Notes: generated by a model not told the origin, from the letters alone. DNA of 64,000 nt from Lactobacillus kimbladii (GCF_014323605.1 NZ_SCMB01000003.1:207693-271692), one strand, 5' to 3'; positions 36,719-46,776 are shown, numbered from the stretch's first letter. Program-made: numbers and translations.

Positions 36719-37326
36719 TATTTTGCTCCTTTTTGAGTTTTTGCAATATTTTTATCAGCTTGTCCTTTAGCTGCAAACAAATCTATTTCACCTTCACTAT
36801 TAATGCTATCATCTTCGAAATCTTCTATTAATGGTAAATCAGCCAGACTTTGGTACCCAAAGTATTGCAAAAAATACTCACTTGTTACATATAAATTAGG
36901 ATGACCCGGCGCATCTTTTTTTCCATTAATTTTAACTAATCCACGCCAGATTAAAGTTTGCAGAGCCCCAGACGAATTTACGCCTCTGATGTCATCTATT
37001 TCTACACGTGTAATTGGTTGCCGATATGCAATAATAGATAGTATTTCCAATGCCGATTGACTTAAGCTCTTTGATAAATCTTTTTGAAAAAAATTTTCGA
37101 TTGTTTTACTAACTTCTGGTCTAGTTGTCAATTTGTAAACATCATTGAGATGCTGGATTTGTAACCCTGAATCAGGATTTTTTTGTAATTTTTCTCGTAA
37201 ATTTTTGCTTATTTCTCGCAATGCAGGTTTGCCAACCTGCAAAAGTTCGCATAAGTTGCTGCTTTCAATGCCATTATCGCCGGCAACATATAATAGCGCT
37301 TCTAACTGCGCCATTTTACTTATCAT
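36718..37326 (-). CDS. scpB: Segregation and condensation protein B
   Basis: 202 residues from ATG 37326. ScpB is a winged-helix dimer that joins ScpA and SMC in the bacterial condensin that organises newly replicated origins. Visible signatures are [12 protein letters not shown] and [19 protein letters not shown] with [17 protein letters not shown]. The start overlaps the end of scpA by eleven bases; an earlier TTG or a later ATG are alternatives without better SD. It overlaps rluB by one base. Confidence 0.94.
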   Translation of the reverse strand: MISKMAQLEALLYVAGDNGIESSNLCELLQVGKPALREISKNLREKLQKNPDSGLQIQHLNDVYKLTTRPEVSKTIENFFQKDLSKSLSQSALEILSIIAYRQPITRVEIDDIRGVNSSGALQTLIWRGLVKINGKKDAPGHPNLYVTSEYFLQYFGYQSLADLPLIEDFEDDSINSEGEIDLFAAKGQADKNIAKTQKGAK

Positions 37327-38053
37327 TACTACCAACTCTTTCCAAGTTCAGGTCACCAAACATCCTCTTTTGTTTTACCCGAATTTCCTGTTTTTTACAA
37401 AGTTCAAGCAGTGCAAGGAACAAACCAATAACATCAGATAAAGTTTTCATTTTTTGACAACAGGCAAAAAAACTTAACTGCTTGTTTCGTGTCAATTCCT
37501 CTTGCAAGAAAGTACTCATTTCTTTGACGGAAGTTTCCTTTACTTCAACTGAAACAATATCAGGCTGTCTGATTTTCAGTCTTTGTAAAATAATAATAAA
37601 AGTATTAGCTAATTCAGTAGAAGTAATTTGTCCTTTTGGCAAAGGCTGAATTTTTTTGCTTTCTGGTGCACTTTCCTCTTTAGCAGCAGTGATTGGGACT
37701 TCCTCATTGCGCTTTTTGAAGTATGCTGAAACTTTTTTAAAAACCGAGTAAGTAATAAGCTGCTGTACCAATTCATCTCTTGGATCCTCTTGTTCATCAT
37801 TTTCTTCAGTAAAATCATTTTGCGGAAGAAGAGATTGAGACTTAATTCGCAAAAGCATCGATGACATAACAAAATATTCTCCTGCAATTTTTAAATTAAG
37901 TTTTTGCATTTGGTGCAAATAAGCTAGATATTGGCTTGTAATTTGAGCTATTGGAATGTCATAAATGTCAATTTTTTGCACTTTTATTAAATGTAACAGC
38001 AGATCCAAAGGACCTTCAAAGTTAGGCAGTTCAAGGGTAAGATTATCACTCAT
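37316..38053 (-). CDS. scpA: Segregation and condensation protein A
   Basis: 245 residues. This kleisin subunit bridges the SMC heads. The N-terminal [20 protein letters not shown] motif is characteristic, followed by [18 protein letters not shown]; the C-terminal winged helix ([17 protein letters not shown]) contacts the SMC head. SD AAAGGATAT; the ATG overlaps the ribT stop by four bases. Confidence 0.95.
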   Translation of the reverse strand: MSDNLTLELPNFEGPLDLLLHLIKVQKIDIYDIPIAQITSQYLAYLHQMQKLNLKIAGEYFVMSSMLLRIKSQSLLPQNDFTEENDEQEDPRDELVQQLITYSVFKKVSAYFKKRNEEVPITAAKEESAPESKKIQPLPKGQITSTELANTFIIILQRLKIRQPDIVSVEVKETSVKEMSTFLQEELTRNKQLSFFACCQKMKTLSDVIGLFLALLELCKKQEIRVKQKRMFGDLNLERVGSNDK

Positions 38054-38409
38054 TTTTCTATATCCTTTTTTAGATACTTAATTAAATAAATATATTCAGG
38101 AACAGCCGTAATAACTTTGCTGGGATTATTTTGTGCCAACTCTTGAACTGCTTTAGCTTCGTACTTAGCTTTACGATAATCAGGAGCAAAAGAAATATAA
38201 CGAATGATTACAAAATGTTTACTTGATTGTGTACCTACCACCCCTATAAAATTAGGAGCCTTTGAACGATAGAGATATAAGCAAAACTCGGCACTACTTT
38301 TATTTAATTGAATTTCATCCTTGAGATTAGCCAGATTTTTAAAATCAGAGAGATAAGATAATAAGCCCATAGCTACCTTTTCCTTATCATTTTTACATTC
38401 AATTAGCAT
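38050..38409 (-). CDS. RibT-like GNAT-fold protein
   Basis: 119 residues resembling RibT, which in Bacillus lies between the rib operon and scpA. Matching parts are the start (KEKVAMGLLSYLSD) and FIGVVGTQSSKHFVIIRYIS with FAPDYRK. The glycine-rich acetyl-CoA-binding motif expected after the strand (Q/RxxGxG/A) is replaced by RKAKYEAKAVQEL, so catalysis is doubtful. No riboflavin biosynthesis gene is present here, yet the position ahead of scpA is kept. SD AAGGTGAT. Overlaps scpA by four bases. Confidence 0.72.
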   Translation of the reverse strand: MLIECKNDKEKVAMGLLSYLSDFKNLANLKDEIQLNKSSAEFCLYLYRSKAPNFIGVVGTQSSKHFVIIRYISFAPDYRKAKYEAKAVQELAQNNPSKVITAVPEYIYLIKYLKKDIEK

Positions 38410-38418
38410 TTAATCACC

Positions 38419-39327
38419 TTATGTTCGAGGATGCGTTTTTTCATAAACTTGTAAAATATGTTTCTGGGACAAATTTGTATAAATTTGAGTTGTACTAATA
38501 TCTGAATGTCCCAAAATTTCTTGGACAACACGTAAATCTGCCCCATTTTCCAATAAATGTGTTGCAAAAGTATGTCTTAAAGTATGTGGAGTAACATTTT
38601 TTTGAATACCAGCCATTTTACAATAATGCTTAATAATTTGCCAAACGGCTTGTCTTGTTAAAGAGCCTCCCCTGCTATTAAGAAAAATAAAATCAGTGTT
38701 TTTGCCAATTTTTAATATTAATGGATCACGAACTTTTTCCTTATAGCTGTCTATCCAACTTAAAGCTACTTCGCTAATTGGAATTAATCGCTCTTTTGAT
38801 CCCTTGCCAAAAACTTTGACCAGTTTCAGTTCTTCATGCAAATCAGTAAACTTGAGATTAATTAATTCGCTTACTCTAATCCCAGTTGCATACAAAGTTT
38901 CAAGTAAGGCTCTATCACGCAAACCCAATTGCTTTTTAGTATCAGGTTGTTCAAGCAAATTATTAACTTCATTAACTGTCAAAGCGACTGGCAAAGTACG
39001 ACGCTTTTTAGGTGAATCTATTTCAAGCATTGGATTGAGCTTTTGAATATTCTGTCTTACCAGCCACTGGTAGAACTTACGCAAACTAGTAATTAAGCGG
39101 CTAATAGAACTTGTGGCCTTTTTTTGATCGCGTTGTTCTGCCAAAAAAGCATCGATGTCAACAGCTTGAGTAGGCCAGGAAGTTAAATTTTCCTTTTGTA
39201 GAAAACTTATAAATGAAGTTAGATCCTGTCTGTATGCTGTAATTGTGTTATTACTCAGGCCACGTTCAACCTGACTATATCTTAAATAATCTTCAACTTG
39301 TTCTGATAAATTAGTCATTTTGGGCAT
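38419..39327 (-). CDS. xerD: Site-specific tyrosine recombinase XerD
   Basis: 302 residues. It is the partner of XerC at dif and is activated by FtsK. The core-binding domain shows LSNNTITAYRQDL and the catalytic domain TGIRVSELINLKF (Arg), GKGSKERLIPI (Lys), TPHTLRHTFATHLL (HxxR), LGHSDISTTQIYTNL (His and Tyr). It is called XerD from its place beside scpA and cvfB. The gene overlaps cvfB by 17 bases; ATG 39327 or the ATG three codons later are both possible starts. Confidence 0.95.
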   Translation of the reverse strand: MPKMTNLSEQVEDYLRYSQVERGLSNNTITAYRQDLTSFISFLQKENLTSWPTQAVDIDAFLAEQRDQKKATSSISRLITSLRKFYQWLVRQNIQKLNPMLEIDSPKKRRTLPVALTVNEVNNLLEQPDTKKQLGLRDRALLETLYATGIRVSELINLKFTDLHEELKLVKVFGKGSKERLIPISEVALSWIDSYKEKVRDPLILKIGKNTDFIFLNSRGGSLTRQAVWQIIKHYCKMAGIQKNVTPHTLRHTFATHLLENGADLRVVQEILGHSDISTTQIYTNLSQKHILQVYEKTHPRT

Positions 39328-40198
39328 CTTCTGGATCTTTTAATAATGAGATGGAACCAGCATCTTTGTCTTCTTTTATGTATTTAGCTTTAAGTAAGTG
39401 TCCTAAAGCTCTCTTAAAGGCCGATTTGGAGATACCAAAATAATTTTTAATCTCCTGTGCGTCAGATTTATCGTAAAAAGGCAAAGTCTTATCTTTCTTC
39501 CTGCGCAAACTCATTAAAATCATTTGTGCATCATCATCAATTTCTTCAAAAGCTCGTGGCAGAGTACTCAAATTCAAGCGACCATATTGGCTGATACCAA
39601 TCACCCTGCCTCTGAATTGCTCCCCCAAACGCAAGGGACGTGCCATTTGTGATGAATGAACGAAACCTAAATAATACTCTTTGGTGATTATAAATGCACC
39701 TACTTCACGGGCAGAATATACAGTACCAAAAATATCTTTATTCTTCATATCACTAGGAAAATGAGCTGCCAACTGTTCAAAAATATTCTCATCCGCCAGT
39801 TTTGCCCAAATACGATTTTTTTCATCTGTTTCAAGATGAACCAAAAGCTGATCTTCAGGTTGGGGCCAACGCTCTTTGTCATAAGGCAAGTCGTCCATTG
39901 AAATTACAACATCTTTATCTGGCAAGCCAATATCGACAAAAACACCTAAATTATATTTTACTTCGGTAACTTTGCTCCAGCCATATTGGTCTTTTTGAGC
40001 AAAAGGTAAAAACTGCGTCATTTCACGATTATGCTGCTTATCATCGTATAAAAATCCCTTGATTTGATCTCCGAGCTGTGGCTTTTCTTCCTGTGTTATT
40101 TCTTTTCTTTTAAGTTCATAAGTAATGCCGTCGATTTGAACAAAAAAAGATTCTTCGTTTTGGTCTATTATTTTTCCAGTTGCAATTGTGCCAAGCAT
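39311..40198 (-). CDS. cvfB: S1 RNA-binding protein CvfB
   Basis: 295 residues. CvfB (YitL) proteins bind RNA and affect virulence and haemolysin expression in staphylococci. The protein has tandem S1-like OB folds (GTIATGKIIDQNEESFFVQI; GWSKVTEVKYNLGVFVDIG; IFGTVYSAREVGAFIITKEY) and a C-terminal winged helix (FGISKSAFKRALGHLLK). SD GTAGGAGAAAA. First gene of the xerD-scp operon. Confidence 0.88.
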   Translation of the reverse strand: MLGTIATGKIIDQNEESFFVQIDGITYELKRKEITQEEKPQLGDQIKGFLYDDKQHNREMTQFLPFAQKDQYGWSKVTEVKYNLGVFVDIGLPDKDVVISMDDLPYDKERWPQPEDQLLVHLETDEKNRIWAKLADENIFEQLAAHFPSDMKNKDIFGTVYSAREVGAFIITKEYYLGFVHSSQMARPLRLGEQFRGRVIGISQYGRLNLSTLPRAFEEIDDDAQMILMSLRRKKDKTLPFYDKSDAQEIKNYFGISKSAFKRALGHLLKAKYIKEDKDAGSISLLKDPEDAQND

Positions 40199-40314
40199 GA
40201 TTTTTCTCCTACATCTAGAATGGGATCTGATAACAAGTATATCATTTTAAAGGAACAAATTGACATTAGTCAATCTAAATTTACCATTCGTTTGCCTAAA
40301 TTTTAAAACAAACA

Positions 40315-40345
40315 AAAATAGCCAGTAACAATCACTGGCTATTTT
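40315..40345. terminator. Terminator of pfkA-pyk
   Basis: AAAATAGCCAGT pairs with ACTGGCTATTTT around AACAATC; on the - strand it ends in ATTTTTG. Confidence 0.85.
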
Positions 40346-40360
40346 GATTCTTGCTTTTAA

Positions 40361-42130
40361 TTAAAGATTTGAAACTTCGCCTTGATAAATAGCACCACGA
40401 CGAGCATCAACAGTAATAGTAATACCGCTGCCAATCTTTTCTGTTGCATCAGTAACTCCAACTACAACCGGAATTCCTAATGACAAACCAACAACAGCAG
40501 CGTGTGAAGTCAAACCTGATGCTTCCACAACTAACCCTGATGCCTTCTTAATTGCAGGCATGTAATCAGGATCAGTGGTTCTGGCAACCATGATATCTCC
40601 CTCTTTAACCTTGCTAATAGCTTCTTCAGCACTGTTAACAACAACTGTTTTACCAACAACAGATCCATTACCAACGCCAAGTCCCTGAGCTAGCTTGCTG
40701 CCGATAATCTGTAGTTTCATCAAATTGGTTGTACCTGAGTCACCAACAGGAACACCAGCAACAATGATTACTAAATCACCATCTTGAACATAACCTTGTT
40801 CTTTAGCAACTTTAGCTGCTACTTCGAACATGTCATCAGTAGAAGCAGGTTTTTCAGTAAGCAAAGGTTGAACACCCCAAGAAATGCCAAGTGAGTGTTG
40901 GATCTTCTCGTCAAAAGTTAAAGCTAAAATGTTAGCATTTGGACGGTACTTGGAAATCATTCTTGCAGTATAACCGGAATTAGTTGCAGTAATAATGGTT
41001 TTAACGCCTAATTCTTGAGCTGTCCGTACAACAGATTCGCCAATAGCTTCAGTAACATTCGAGCCCTTATATTCTTCAAATCTTTGAAGAGCTAGAGTAT
41101 TACGCTTAAGAAGTTCTTGTTCAGTTCTTTCATCAATTTCTGCCATAGCAGAAACAGCTTTAACTGGGTACAAACCATTAGCTGATTCACCAGAAAGCAT
41201 AGTCGCATCAGTACCATCGAGAACGGCATTAGCAACATCGGAAACCTCAGCACGAGTTGGACGAGGATTTTCTTGCATTGAGTCAAGCATTTGAGTAGCA
41301 GTAATGACAGGCTTACCAAGTGCGTTTGCCCTCTTGATTAAATCTTTTTGAACAAATGGCACATCAATAAACGGAATTTCAACACCCATGTCACCACGGG
41401 CAACCATTAAACCATCTGAAACTTGTAAGATTTCATCTGCATTATCAATACCTTCTTGTGATTCAATCTTAGGATAAATCTTAACATAATCACAGCCAGC
41501 ATCTTCACAAAGCTTACGAATATCAAGAATGTCTTGCGCCTTACGTGCAAACGAAGCAAAGATAAAGTTAATGCCATGAGCTAAACCAAACTTGATGTCA
41601 TCAGTGTCTTTTTCAGTAATTCCTGGGAGGCGAATTTCGACGCCAGGTGCATTAACACCCTTCTTAGAACCGATAACACCCGTATTTTGAGCTTCACAAA
41701 CTAATTCTTTCTTTTCTTCGTCTTTTTCTTTAATTAATAAGTCAACTAAACCATCATCAATTAAAACGTGACCACCAACGTGAGTATCACCATAAAGACC
41801 TTCGTAAGTAACGTGAATCATGTCCTTGTTACCAGGCTTAGAATCATCCATCGACACACGAATTTGGTCTCCAGTATTAATGGTAAACTTGCCACCTTCT
41901 TGATCAGTGGTTCTAATCTCAGCACCTTTGGTATCCAATGCAATACCAAGTACTAAGCCAGTTTCTTTTTCAACTTGACGAACCATTTTCATTCGTGAAA
42001 GATGCTCAGCATGGTCACCATGTGAAAAGTTGAAACGAAATACATTTACGCCTGACTTAGCCAAAGCTGTAATAGTTTCAATATCATTTGAAGCTGGCCC
42101 TAAGGTACTAACAATTTTAGTTTTCTTCAT
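40361..42130 (-). CDS. pyk: Pyruvate kinase
   Basis: 589 residues. It converts PEP and ADP to pyruvate and ATP, the last step of glycolysis. The (beta/alpha)8 core has KTKIVSTLGPAS, the active-site helix region KIESQEGIDNADEIL and MVARGDMGVEIP. Beyond the usual ~475 residues there is a PEP-utilising-like C-terminal domain (~480-589; VEASGLTSHAAVVGLSLGIP), as in Bacillus and lactobacilli. It follows pfkA by 29 bp with SD GGGGAGA; the two form an operon. Confidence 0.97.
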   Translation of the reverse strand: MKKTKIVSTLGPASNDIETITALAKSGVNVFRFNFSHGDHAEHLSRMKMVRQVEKETGLVLGIALDTKGAEIRTTDQEGGKFTINTGDQIRVSMDDSKPGNKDMIHVTYEGLYGDTHVGGHVLIDDGLVDLLIKEKDEEKKELVCEAQNTGVIGSKKGVNAPGVEIRLPGITEKDTDDIKFGLAHGINFIFASFARKAQDILDIRKLCEDAGCDYVKIYPKIESQEGIDNADEILQVSDGLMVARGDMGVEIPFIDVPFVQKDLIKRANALGKPVITATQMLDSMQENPRPTRAEVSDVANAVLDGTDATMLSGESANGLYPVKAVSAMAEIDERTEQELLKRNTLALQRFEEYKGSNVTEAIGESVVRTAQELGVKTIITATNSGYTARMISKYRPNANILALTFDEKIQHSLGISWGVQPLLTEKPASTDDMFEVAAKVAKEQGYVQDGDLVIIVAGVPVGDSGTTNLMKLQIIGSKLAQGLGVGNGSVVGKTVVVNSAEEAISKVKEGDIMVARTTDPDYMPAIKKASGLVVEASGLTSHAAVVGLSLGIPVVVGVTDATEKIGSGITITVDARRGAIYQGEVSNL

Positions 42131-42159
42131 TATTTAAAAATCTCCCCAAAATCGACTAA

Positions 42160-43119
42160 TTATTTAGTCATTTCTTCATTAATATCAATTAACGATTCTT
42201 CACTGGCATGCTTTTCATCAAAAAGATCAAGAATATCATGGGTTTCTAATTGTCCATTCTCCATGCCGACAGCTAAACCGCCTTTACCGTCAAGAAGTAA
42301 CTTAACCGCATAATTTCCCATCTTTGTAGCATTAATCCTATCGGTAACCGTTGGTGCACCACCGCGCTGCATATGACCAATTACATTAGCCCTGCAATCG
42401 AATTCGCCGTATTTTAGAAGTTCTGTTCTAAAATCAGCGGCATCCATGACACCTTCAGCCAATATGATAATACCATTATCTTTGCCATCTTTAAAACCGC
42501 GCTTTAATCTTTCAGCAATTGCTTTAATGTCATAACTTCTTTCTGGAACAACAATTGCATCAGCACCACTTGCCAAACCAACACGCATAGCAATGTCGCC
42601 ACAATTACGACCCATAACATTAACGACAAAAACACGATGATGACTGCTGGCAGTATCACGAATTCTATCAATGGCTTGCATTGCCGTATTGCAGGCAGTA
42701 TCAAGTCCAATAGTATACTCAGTGTATGGAATATCATTATCAATTGTTCCTGGCAAACCAATAGAGTTAATCCCTAAACGAGTCAATGCCAGTGCACCAT
42801 GATAAGAACCATCACCACCGATAACAATTACGGTATCAATATCATGCTTCTTTAATTGTTCAACCCCTTTTTCTTGCACTTCTTTTTGTGCAAACTCAGG
42901 GTAACGGGCACTATAAAGAAAAGTACCGCCCATGTTGATCATATGATCAACATTTTCAGCAGTCAAAGTAACAAAGTCGCCTGCTACAAGCCCGGCATAA
43001 CCATAACGAATACCAACAACACCAAGTCCGTGATGAATAGCAGTTTTGGTAACAGCCCTAACAGCTGCATTCATGCCAGGAGCATCGCCACCGCTCGTTA
43101 AAATTCCAATTCGCTTCAT
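42160..43119 (-). CDS. pfkA: ATP-dependent 6-phosphofructokinase
   Basis: 319 residues, the standard bacterial length. It phosphorylates fructose-6-phosphate, the committed step of glycolysis. GILTSGGDAPGMNAAVRA is the N-terminal ATP site, VIGGDGSYHGALALT near 100 the ATP loop, and PGTIDNDIPYTEYTIGLDTA near 125 the catalytic Asp region. SD GAGGTGA. A perfect cre lies about 120 bp upstream. Confidence 0.97.
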   Translation of the reverse strand: MKRIGILTSGGDAPGMNAAVRAVTKTAIHHGLGVVGIRYGYAGLVAGDFVTLTAENVDHMINMGGTFLYSARYPEFAQKEVQEKGVEQLKKHDIDTVIVIGGDGSYHGALALTRLGINSIGLPGTIDNDIPYTEYTIGLDTACNTAMQAIDRIRDTASSHHRVFVVNVMGRNCGDIAMRVGLASGADAIVVPERSYDIKAIAERLKRGFKDGKDNGIIILAEGVMDAADFRTELLKYGEFDCRANVIGHMQRGGAPTVTDRINATKMGNYAVKLLLDGKGGLAVGMENGQLETHDILDLFDEKHASEESLIDINEEMTK

Positions 43120-43237
43120 GAATTCACCTCATCAAGATTTATTGTGTAATTTCTCACATCCACTAAATTTTAACATTCTTTCACGAAAAAATCTCACAAA
43201 AAATGATTAAAGTTCTTGATTTGACAGTCTTTTTCGA

Positions 43238-43251
43238 TGTTAGCGTTAACA
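43238..43251 (-). promoter_or_regulatory. cre site (CcpA operator) upstream of pfkA-pyk
   Basis: The sequence TGTTAACGCTAACA on the - strand matches TGWNANCGNTNWCA at every position and is nearly palindromic. It lies 119 bp upstream of the pfkA ATG and upstream of the likely promoter, the usual place for CcpA activation. CcpA activation of pfk-pyk is known in lactic acid bacteria. Confidence 0.75.
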
Positions 43252-43283
43252 TCAGCTGTTTGTTCACGCTTACTCAAAAAACT

Positions 43284-46200
43284 CTACTCTTTTAAATTTA
43301 CAACTTTTAAATTAGTTAAAATATATTGTTTTTTACTTGAGTCGAAACGATCATTTTGAACTTTAACGCCTAATAAATAAATATTACCCTCCTTTAAATT
43401 CGATTGAATTTTATCATAAACATTAGGGAAAATTACAATATCCTGCTTATTGGTGGTATCAGCAAAACTGCCAAAAGCCATTGTTTGACCCTTTTTGGTC
43501 CTCACAAGTTTTAATGACATAAGTTTGCCGACAGCTATTCCGTCTTCATGAATTTGAAACTCATTTAATGATTTAGCATTAAACTTCTGAGCATATTTTT
43601 GAACGGTAATTAATGGAGAAGTGAGTGTAGAAAAGCCTAAAGTTTTTTCTTCCATCAAAGCCATTTCTTGTTTGCTAGGTTCTTTAGCGGGCTTAATGGG
43701 AACACCACCTAGCCCTTCTGATAAAGCGAGATTTTCCCCTGTCAATTTAACATTTTCAATTATTTCAGGACAATTCTGTAATAATTCGTTCCGATTTTTG
43801 TTAAGCTGGTCAAAACATCCCGATTTAATTAAAGATTCAACCACATTCGTAATGCTATTAGCTTTAATAAATTTGACATCAATCTGACGTAAAAAATTGC
43901 TAAGAGAATCAAAAGATTTCGCTTGACGCTTTGCAATTATTTCTTTAAGAAAATCTATTCTAACCCCTTTAATTGCTCGTAGACCAACCAAAATCCGCCC
44001 ATCAATTACCTGATAAGCTAAATCACTTTTGTTAATGTCAGGTGGCAAAATTTTTACGCCATCCTCTTGAGCGCGCATTATATATTCATTCGCCTTATTT
44101 TGATTGCCAATATTAGAATTAAGCATAGAGGCATAAAATTCAGCTGGATAATGAACTTGTAAGTATGCGAGCCAAAATGCGATCATCGTATACGCAACGG
44201 CATGTGAACGGTTGAAACCATAATTGGCAAATTGCTCAATATAGTCATATACACGGGTCGCAACCTGAACAGTCCTGCCGTTTTTTACTGCACCGTTGAT
44301 AAATTTAGATTTTTCCTGGTCAATAACCTTTTGATCTTTTTTTGACATTGCTCTGCGTAAAATGTCGGCTTCTCCTAAAGAAAAGCCAGCCAGAACTCGT
44401 GCAGTTTGCATAACTTGTTCTTGGTAAACCAAAACACCATATGTTGAAGACAAAATTGGTTTTAAGCTAGGATCAGGGTATGTGACTTTCTGTATGCCTT
44501 TCTTGCGTGCAATAAAAGTTTTGATATTCTGCATTGGACCCGGACGATAAAGTGCATTGACTGCTACCAAATCTTCAAAATTATCTGGATGCAATTCACG
44601 CAGAACATTGCGAATTCCACCTGATTCAAATTGAAAGACGAGTTCCGTCTCACCCTTTTGAAAAATACTTAAAGTAGCCGGATCATCTAGGGGGATCTGA
44701 TTAACATCGATCTTTTTTCCTTGCTCGCGAATCATTTTCTCCGTATCACCAAGAATAGTTAAATTTCTTAAGCCTAAAAAATCTATCTTTAATAATCCTA
44801 GTGATTCTACATATTTTTTTGTTTGCTGAGTTATCGGTATTCCCAATTGTCCTGATTGCAAGCCGGCAATGGCAGCAATAGAATTATCGCTAAGAACTAA
44901 ACCAGCAGCATGGATTGAATAGTGGCGTGGCAGGCCTTCTAATCCACTTGCCGTTTCATAAAGCAACTTGTTCATGTCATTTGCATTCACCAGCATTTGC
45001 ATTTTTTTGGATTCTTTATAAGCCTGAGCCAGACTTATTTTGCCTTTTGCGAAAGGTACGCTTTTAGACCACTCACTTAATTGCATTTCTTGAAGACCAA
45101 ATACTCTGCCAGTATCACGCAAAACTTGCTTAGCTGCCAAAGTCCCAAATGTGAGAATCTGAGCAGCATGATCCATGCCGTATTTATTAAACATATATTT
45201 TATGACATCATCACGACGATTATCTGGTATATCCAAATCAATATCTGGCATTTCGTGTCTGGCAGGATTTAAAAAACGCTCAAATAGCAAGTTATATTTA
45301 ATTGGATCAACCTCTGTGATATTTAAAGAATAGGAAACTAACGAGCCACAAGCTGATCCTCTGCCTGGACCCATCGCAATTCCAACTCGATGGCAGTAGT
45401 TTACAACATCCCAAACAATCAAAAAGTAATCGTTAAAGCCCATTTGATCTATTACTTGTAATTCATAATTTAGCTGTTTTTGATAATCAGCGGGAACTTT
45501 ACGTTGACCAAAACGATTTTGTAAACCCTTTTTAGCCAAAAATTGCAGAAAATCCTTGGAAGTTGAATATTGATCCTGTTTATATTTCGGCAAAACTGGA
45601 GTTTGAAATATAATTTTAGCATTGCAGACAGAGGCGATTTTTTCTGTGTTTTCTAAAGCTTCATCTAAACCTAATTTATGATAGCGTTCGCTCAATTCCT
45701 CAATAGCAGGCAAATAATGTGAGCCAGATTGTTTAGCTAAGTCTGTGATATCTTGCAAAACTTCACCTTTTTTTATAGCTTGTAAAGTTTTACGTAAAAA
45801 CTGATCGCGAGGTTTTAAATAACAGGTATCCTCAACGCTAACTAGTGGTAAATCAAACTGTTTTGATAGCGCTCTGACATATTGTATGTAATTTTTTTGT
45901 CTTTCACTGCCATAAACTCCGATATATAAGGAACTAGATTTAGGTATTATGCTAATTAAATGACGCAAAAAATCTGTTCCTAAACTTTCATTCTGCATCT
46001 GCAAGTTTAATAACTCACTATGCAAATTTGCCGGTATAATAAATATCAAATTATTTAAATCCTTGCTCAAATCCGCAATAGTTAAAATTTTTTGCTTATT
46101 ACTGTTGTCTGTCAAAAGGTTAATTCTACTTGATAAACGCAAGATATTTCGATAACCCTCATCAGTCTTTGCTAAAGCGATAAGATCATATTGGTGAGCA

Positions 46201-46424
46201 CTGTCAATTAATCCACTTAGCCTTAATTGCATCCCTAAAAGTGGTTTAATCCCAACTTTTTGGGCCACTTCAAAAAAATTAACTAATCCATAGGTTACGT
46301 TAATATCAGTTAAGCCTACAGCTTCATAACCTAATTCCTTTGCAGTAGTCAGCAAATCTTTGATTTTTATCGGACTGTCTAAAAGGGTAAAAGAGCTAAG
46401 GTTTTGCAATGCAGCGTATTTCAT
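43284..46424 (-). CDS. dnaE: DNA polymerase III alpha subunit DnaE
   Basis: 1046 residues from ATG 46424, chosen because GGAAGGTGA lies 8 bases upstream. In Firmicutes DnaE extends RNA primers before PolC takes over. The PHP domain is N-terminal (LTDINVTYGLVNFFEVA); the polymerase palm shows GPGRGSACGSLVSYSL and MPDIDLDIPDNRRDDVI (the two catalytic Asp). There is no DnaQ-type exonuclease domain, which separates it from PolC. The C-terminal OB-fold (IAVGKLMSLKLVRTKKG) is present. Confidence 0.96.
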   Translation of the reverse strand: MKYAALQNLSSFTLLDSPIKIKDLLTTAKELGYEAVGLTDINVTYGLVNFFEVAQKVGIKPLLGMQLRLSGLIDSAHQYDLIALAKTDEGYRNILRLSSRINLLTDNSNKQKILTIADLSKDLNNLIFIIPANLHSELLNLQMQNESLGTDFLRHLISIIPKSSSLYIGVYGSERQKNYIQYVRALSKQFDLPLVSVEDTCYLKPRDQFLRKTLQAIKKGEVLQDITDLAKQSGSHYLPAIEELSERYHKLGLDEALENTEKIASVCNAKIIFQTPVLPKYKQDQYSTSKDFLQFLAKKGLQNRFGQRKVPADYQKQLNYELQVIDQMGFNDYFLIVWDVVNYCHRVGIAMGPGRGSACGSLVSYSLNITEVDPIKYNLLFERFLNPARHEMPDIDLDIPDNRRDDVIKYMFNKYGMDHAAQILTFGTLAAKQVLRDTGRVFGLQEMQLSEWSKSVPFAKGKISLAQAYKESKKMQMLVNANDMNKLLYETASGLEGLPRHYSIHAAGLVLSDNSIAAIAGLQSGQLGIPITQQTKKYVESLGLLKIDFLGLRNLTILGDTEKMIREQGKKIDVNQIPLDDPATLSIFQKGETELVFQFESGGIRNVLRELHPDNFEDLVAVNALYRPGPMQNIKTFIARKKGIQKVTYPDPSLKPILSSTYGVLVYQEQVMQTARVLAGFSLGEADILRRAMSKKDQKVIDQEKSKFINGAVKNGRTVQVATRVYDYIEQFANYGFNRSHAVAYTMIAFWLAYLQVHYPAEFYASMLNSNIGNQNKANEYIMRAQEDGVKILPPDINKSDLAYQVIDGRILVGLRAIKGVRIDFLKEIIAKRQAKSFDSLSNFLRQIDVKFIKANSITNVVESLIKSGCFDQLNKNRNELLQNCPEIIENVKLTGENLALSEGLGGVPIKPAKEPSKQEMALMEEKTLGFSTLTSPLITVQKYAQKFNAKSLNEFQIHEDGIAVGKLMSLKLVRTKKGQTMAFGSFADTTNKQDIVIFPNVYDKIQSNLKEGNIYLLGVKVQNDRFDSSKKQYILTNLKVVNLKE

Positions 46425-46530
46425 ATTCAGTTCACCTTCCATATAAATAAGTATACCAAAAAGCTATCTTTTGGATTGAAAACCTGCATAATATTTGTTA
46501 AAATTCTAGGGTATGAAAGAAGGAAACGCT

Positions 46531-46737
46531 ATGGGTCGTTATATCGTAACTATTTGCTGGAGCGTTGTTTACATGTTAATTGTAGGCTTTATTGCCGCTC
46601 CTCTAACCCAACATGTTTTTAATCTAAGTGAAGCTGCTATTGTTGGTTTGATTTTTGGTCTGTTATTCGCAGCCATTATCCCCACAATCACGGCACATTC
46701 TCATAAAGACAAAAGTAAGTATTCTAAACTTAAGTAA
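46531..46737 (+). CDS. Small membrane protein of the DUF2929 (YjzD) family
   Basis: 68 residues from ATG 46531, chosen because GAAGGA lies 7 bases upstream. Two hydrophobic segments (YIVTICWSVVYMLIVGFIAA and AAIVGLIFGLLFAAIIPTI) are followed by a short charged tail (KDKSKYSKLK). The family is conserved in lactobacilli and bacilli and has no known function. It is a single gene, divergent from dnaE, with a strong terminator. Confidence 0.82.
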   Translation: MGRYIVTICWSVVYMLIVGFIAAPLTQHVFNLSEAAIVGLIFGLLFAAIIPTITAHSHKDKSKYSKLK

Positions 46738-46738
46738 A

Positions 46739-46776
46739 TAAAAAAGTCATTAGCTCTCACCTAATGACTTTTTTAT
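46739..46776. terminator. Bidirectional terminator
   Basis: AAAAAAGTCATTAG pairs with CTAATGACTTTTTT around CTCTCAC, between the convergent DUF2929 and nucleotidase genes. Confidence 0.92.
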
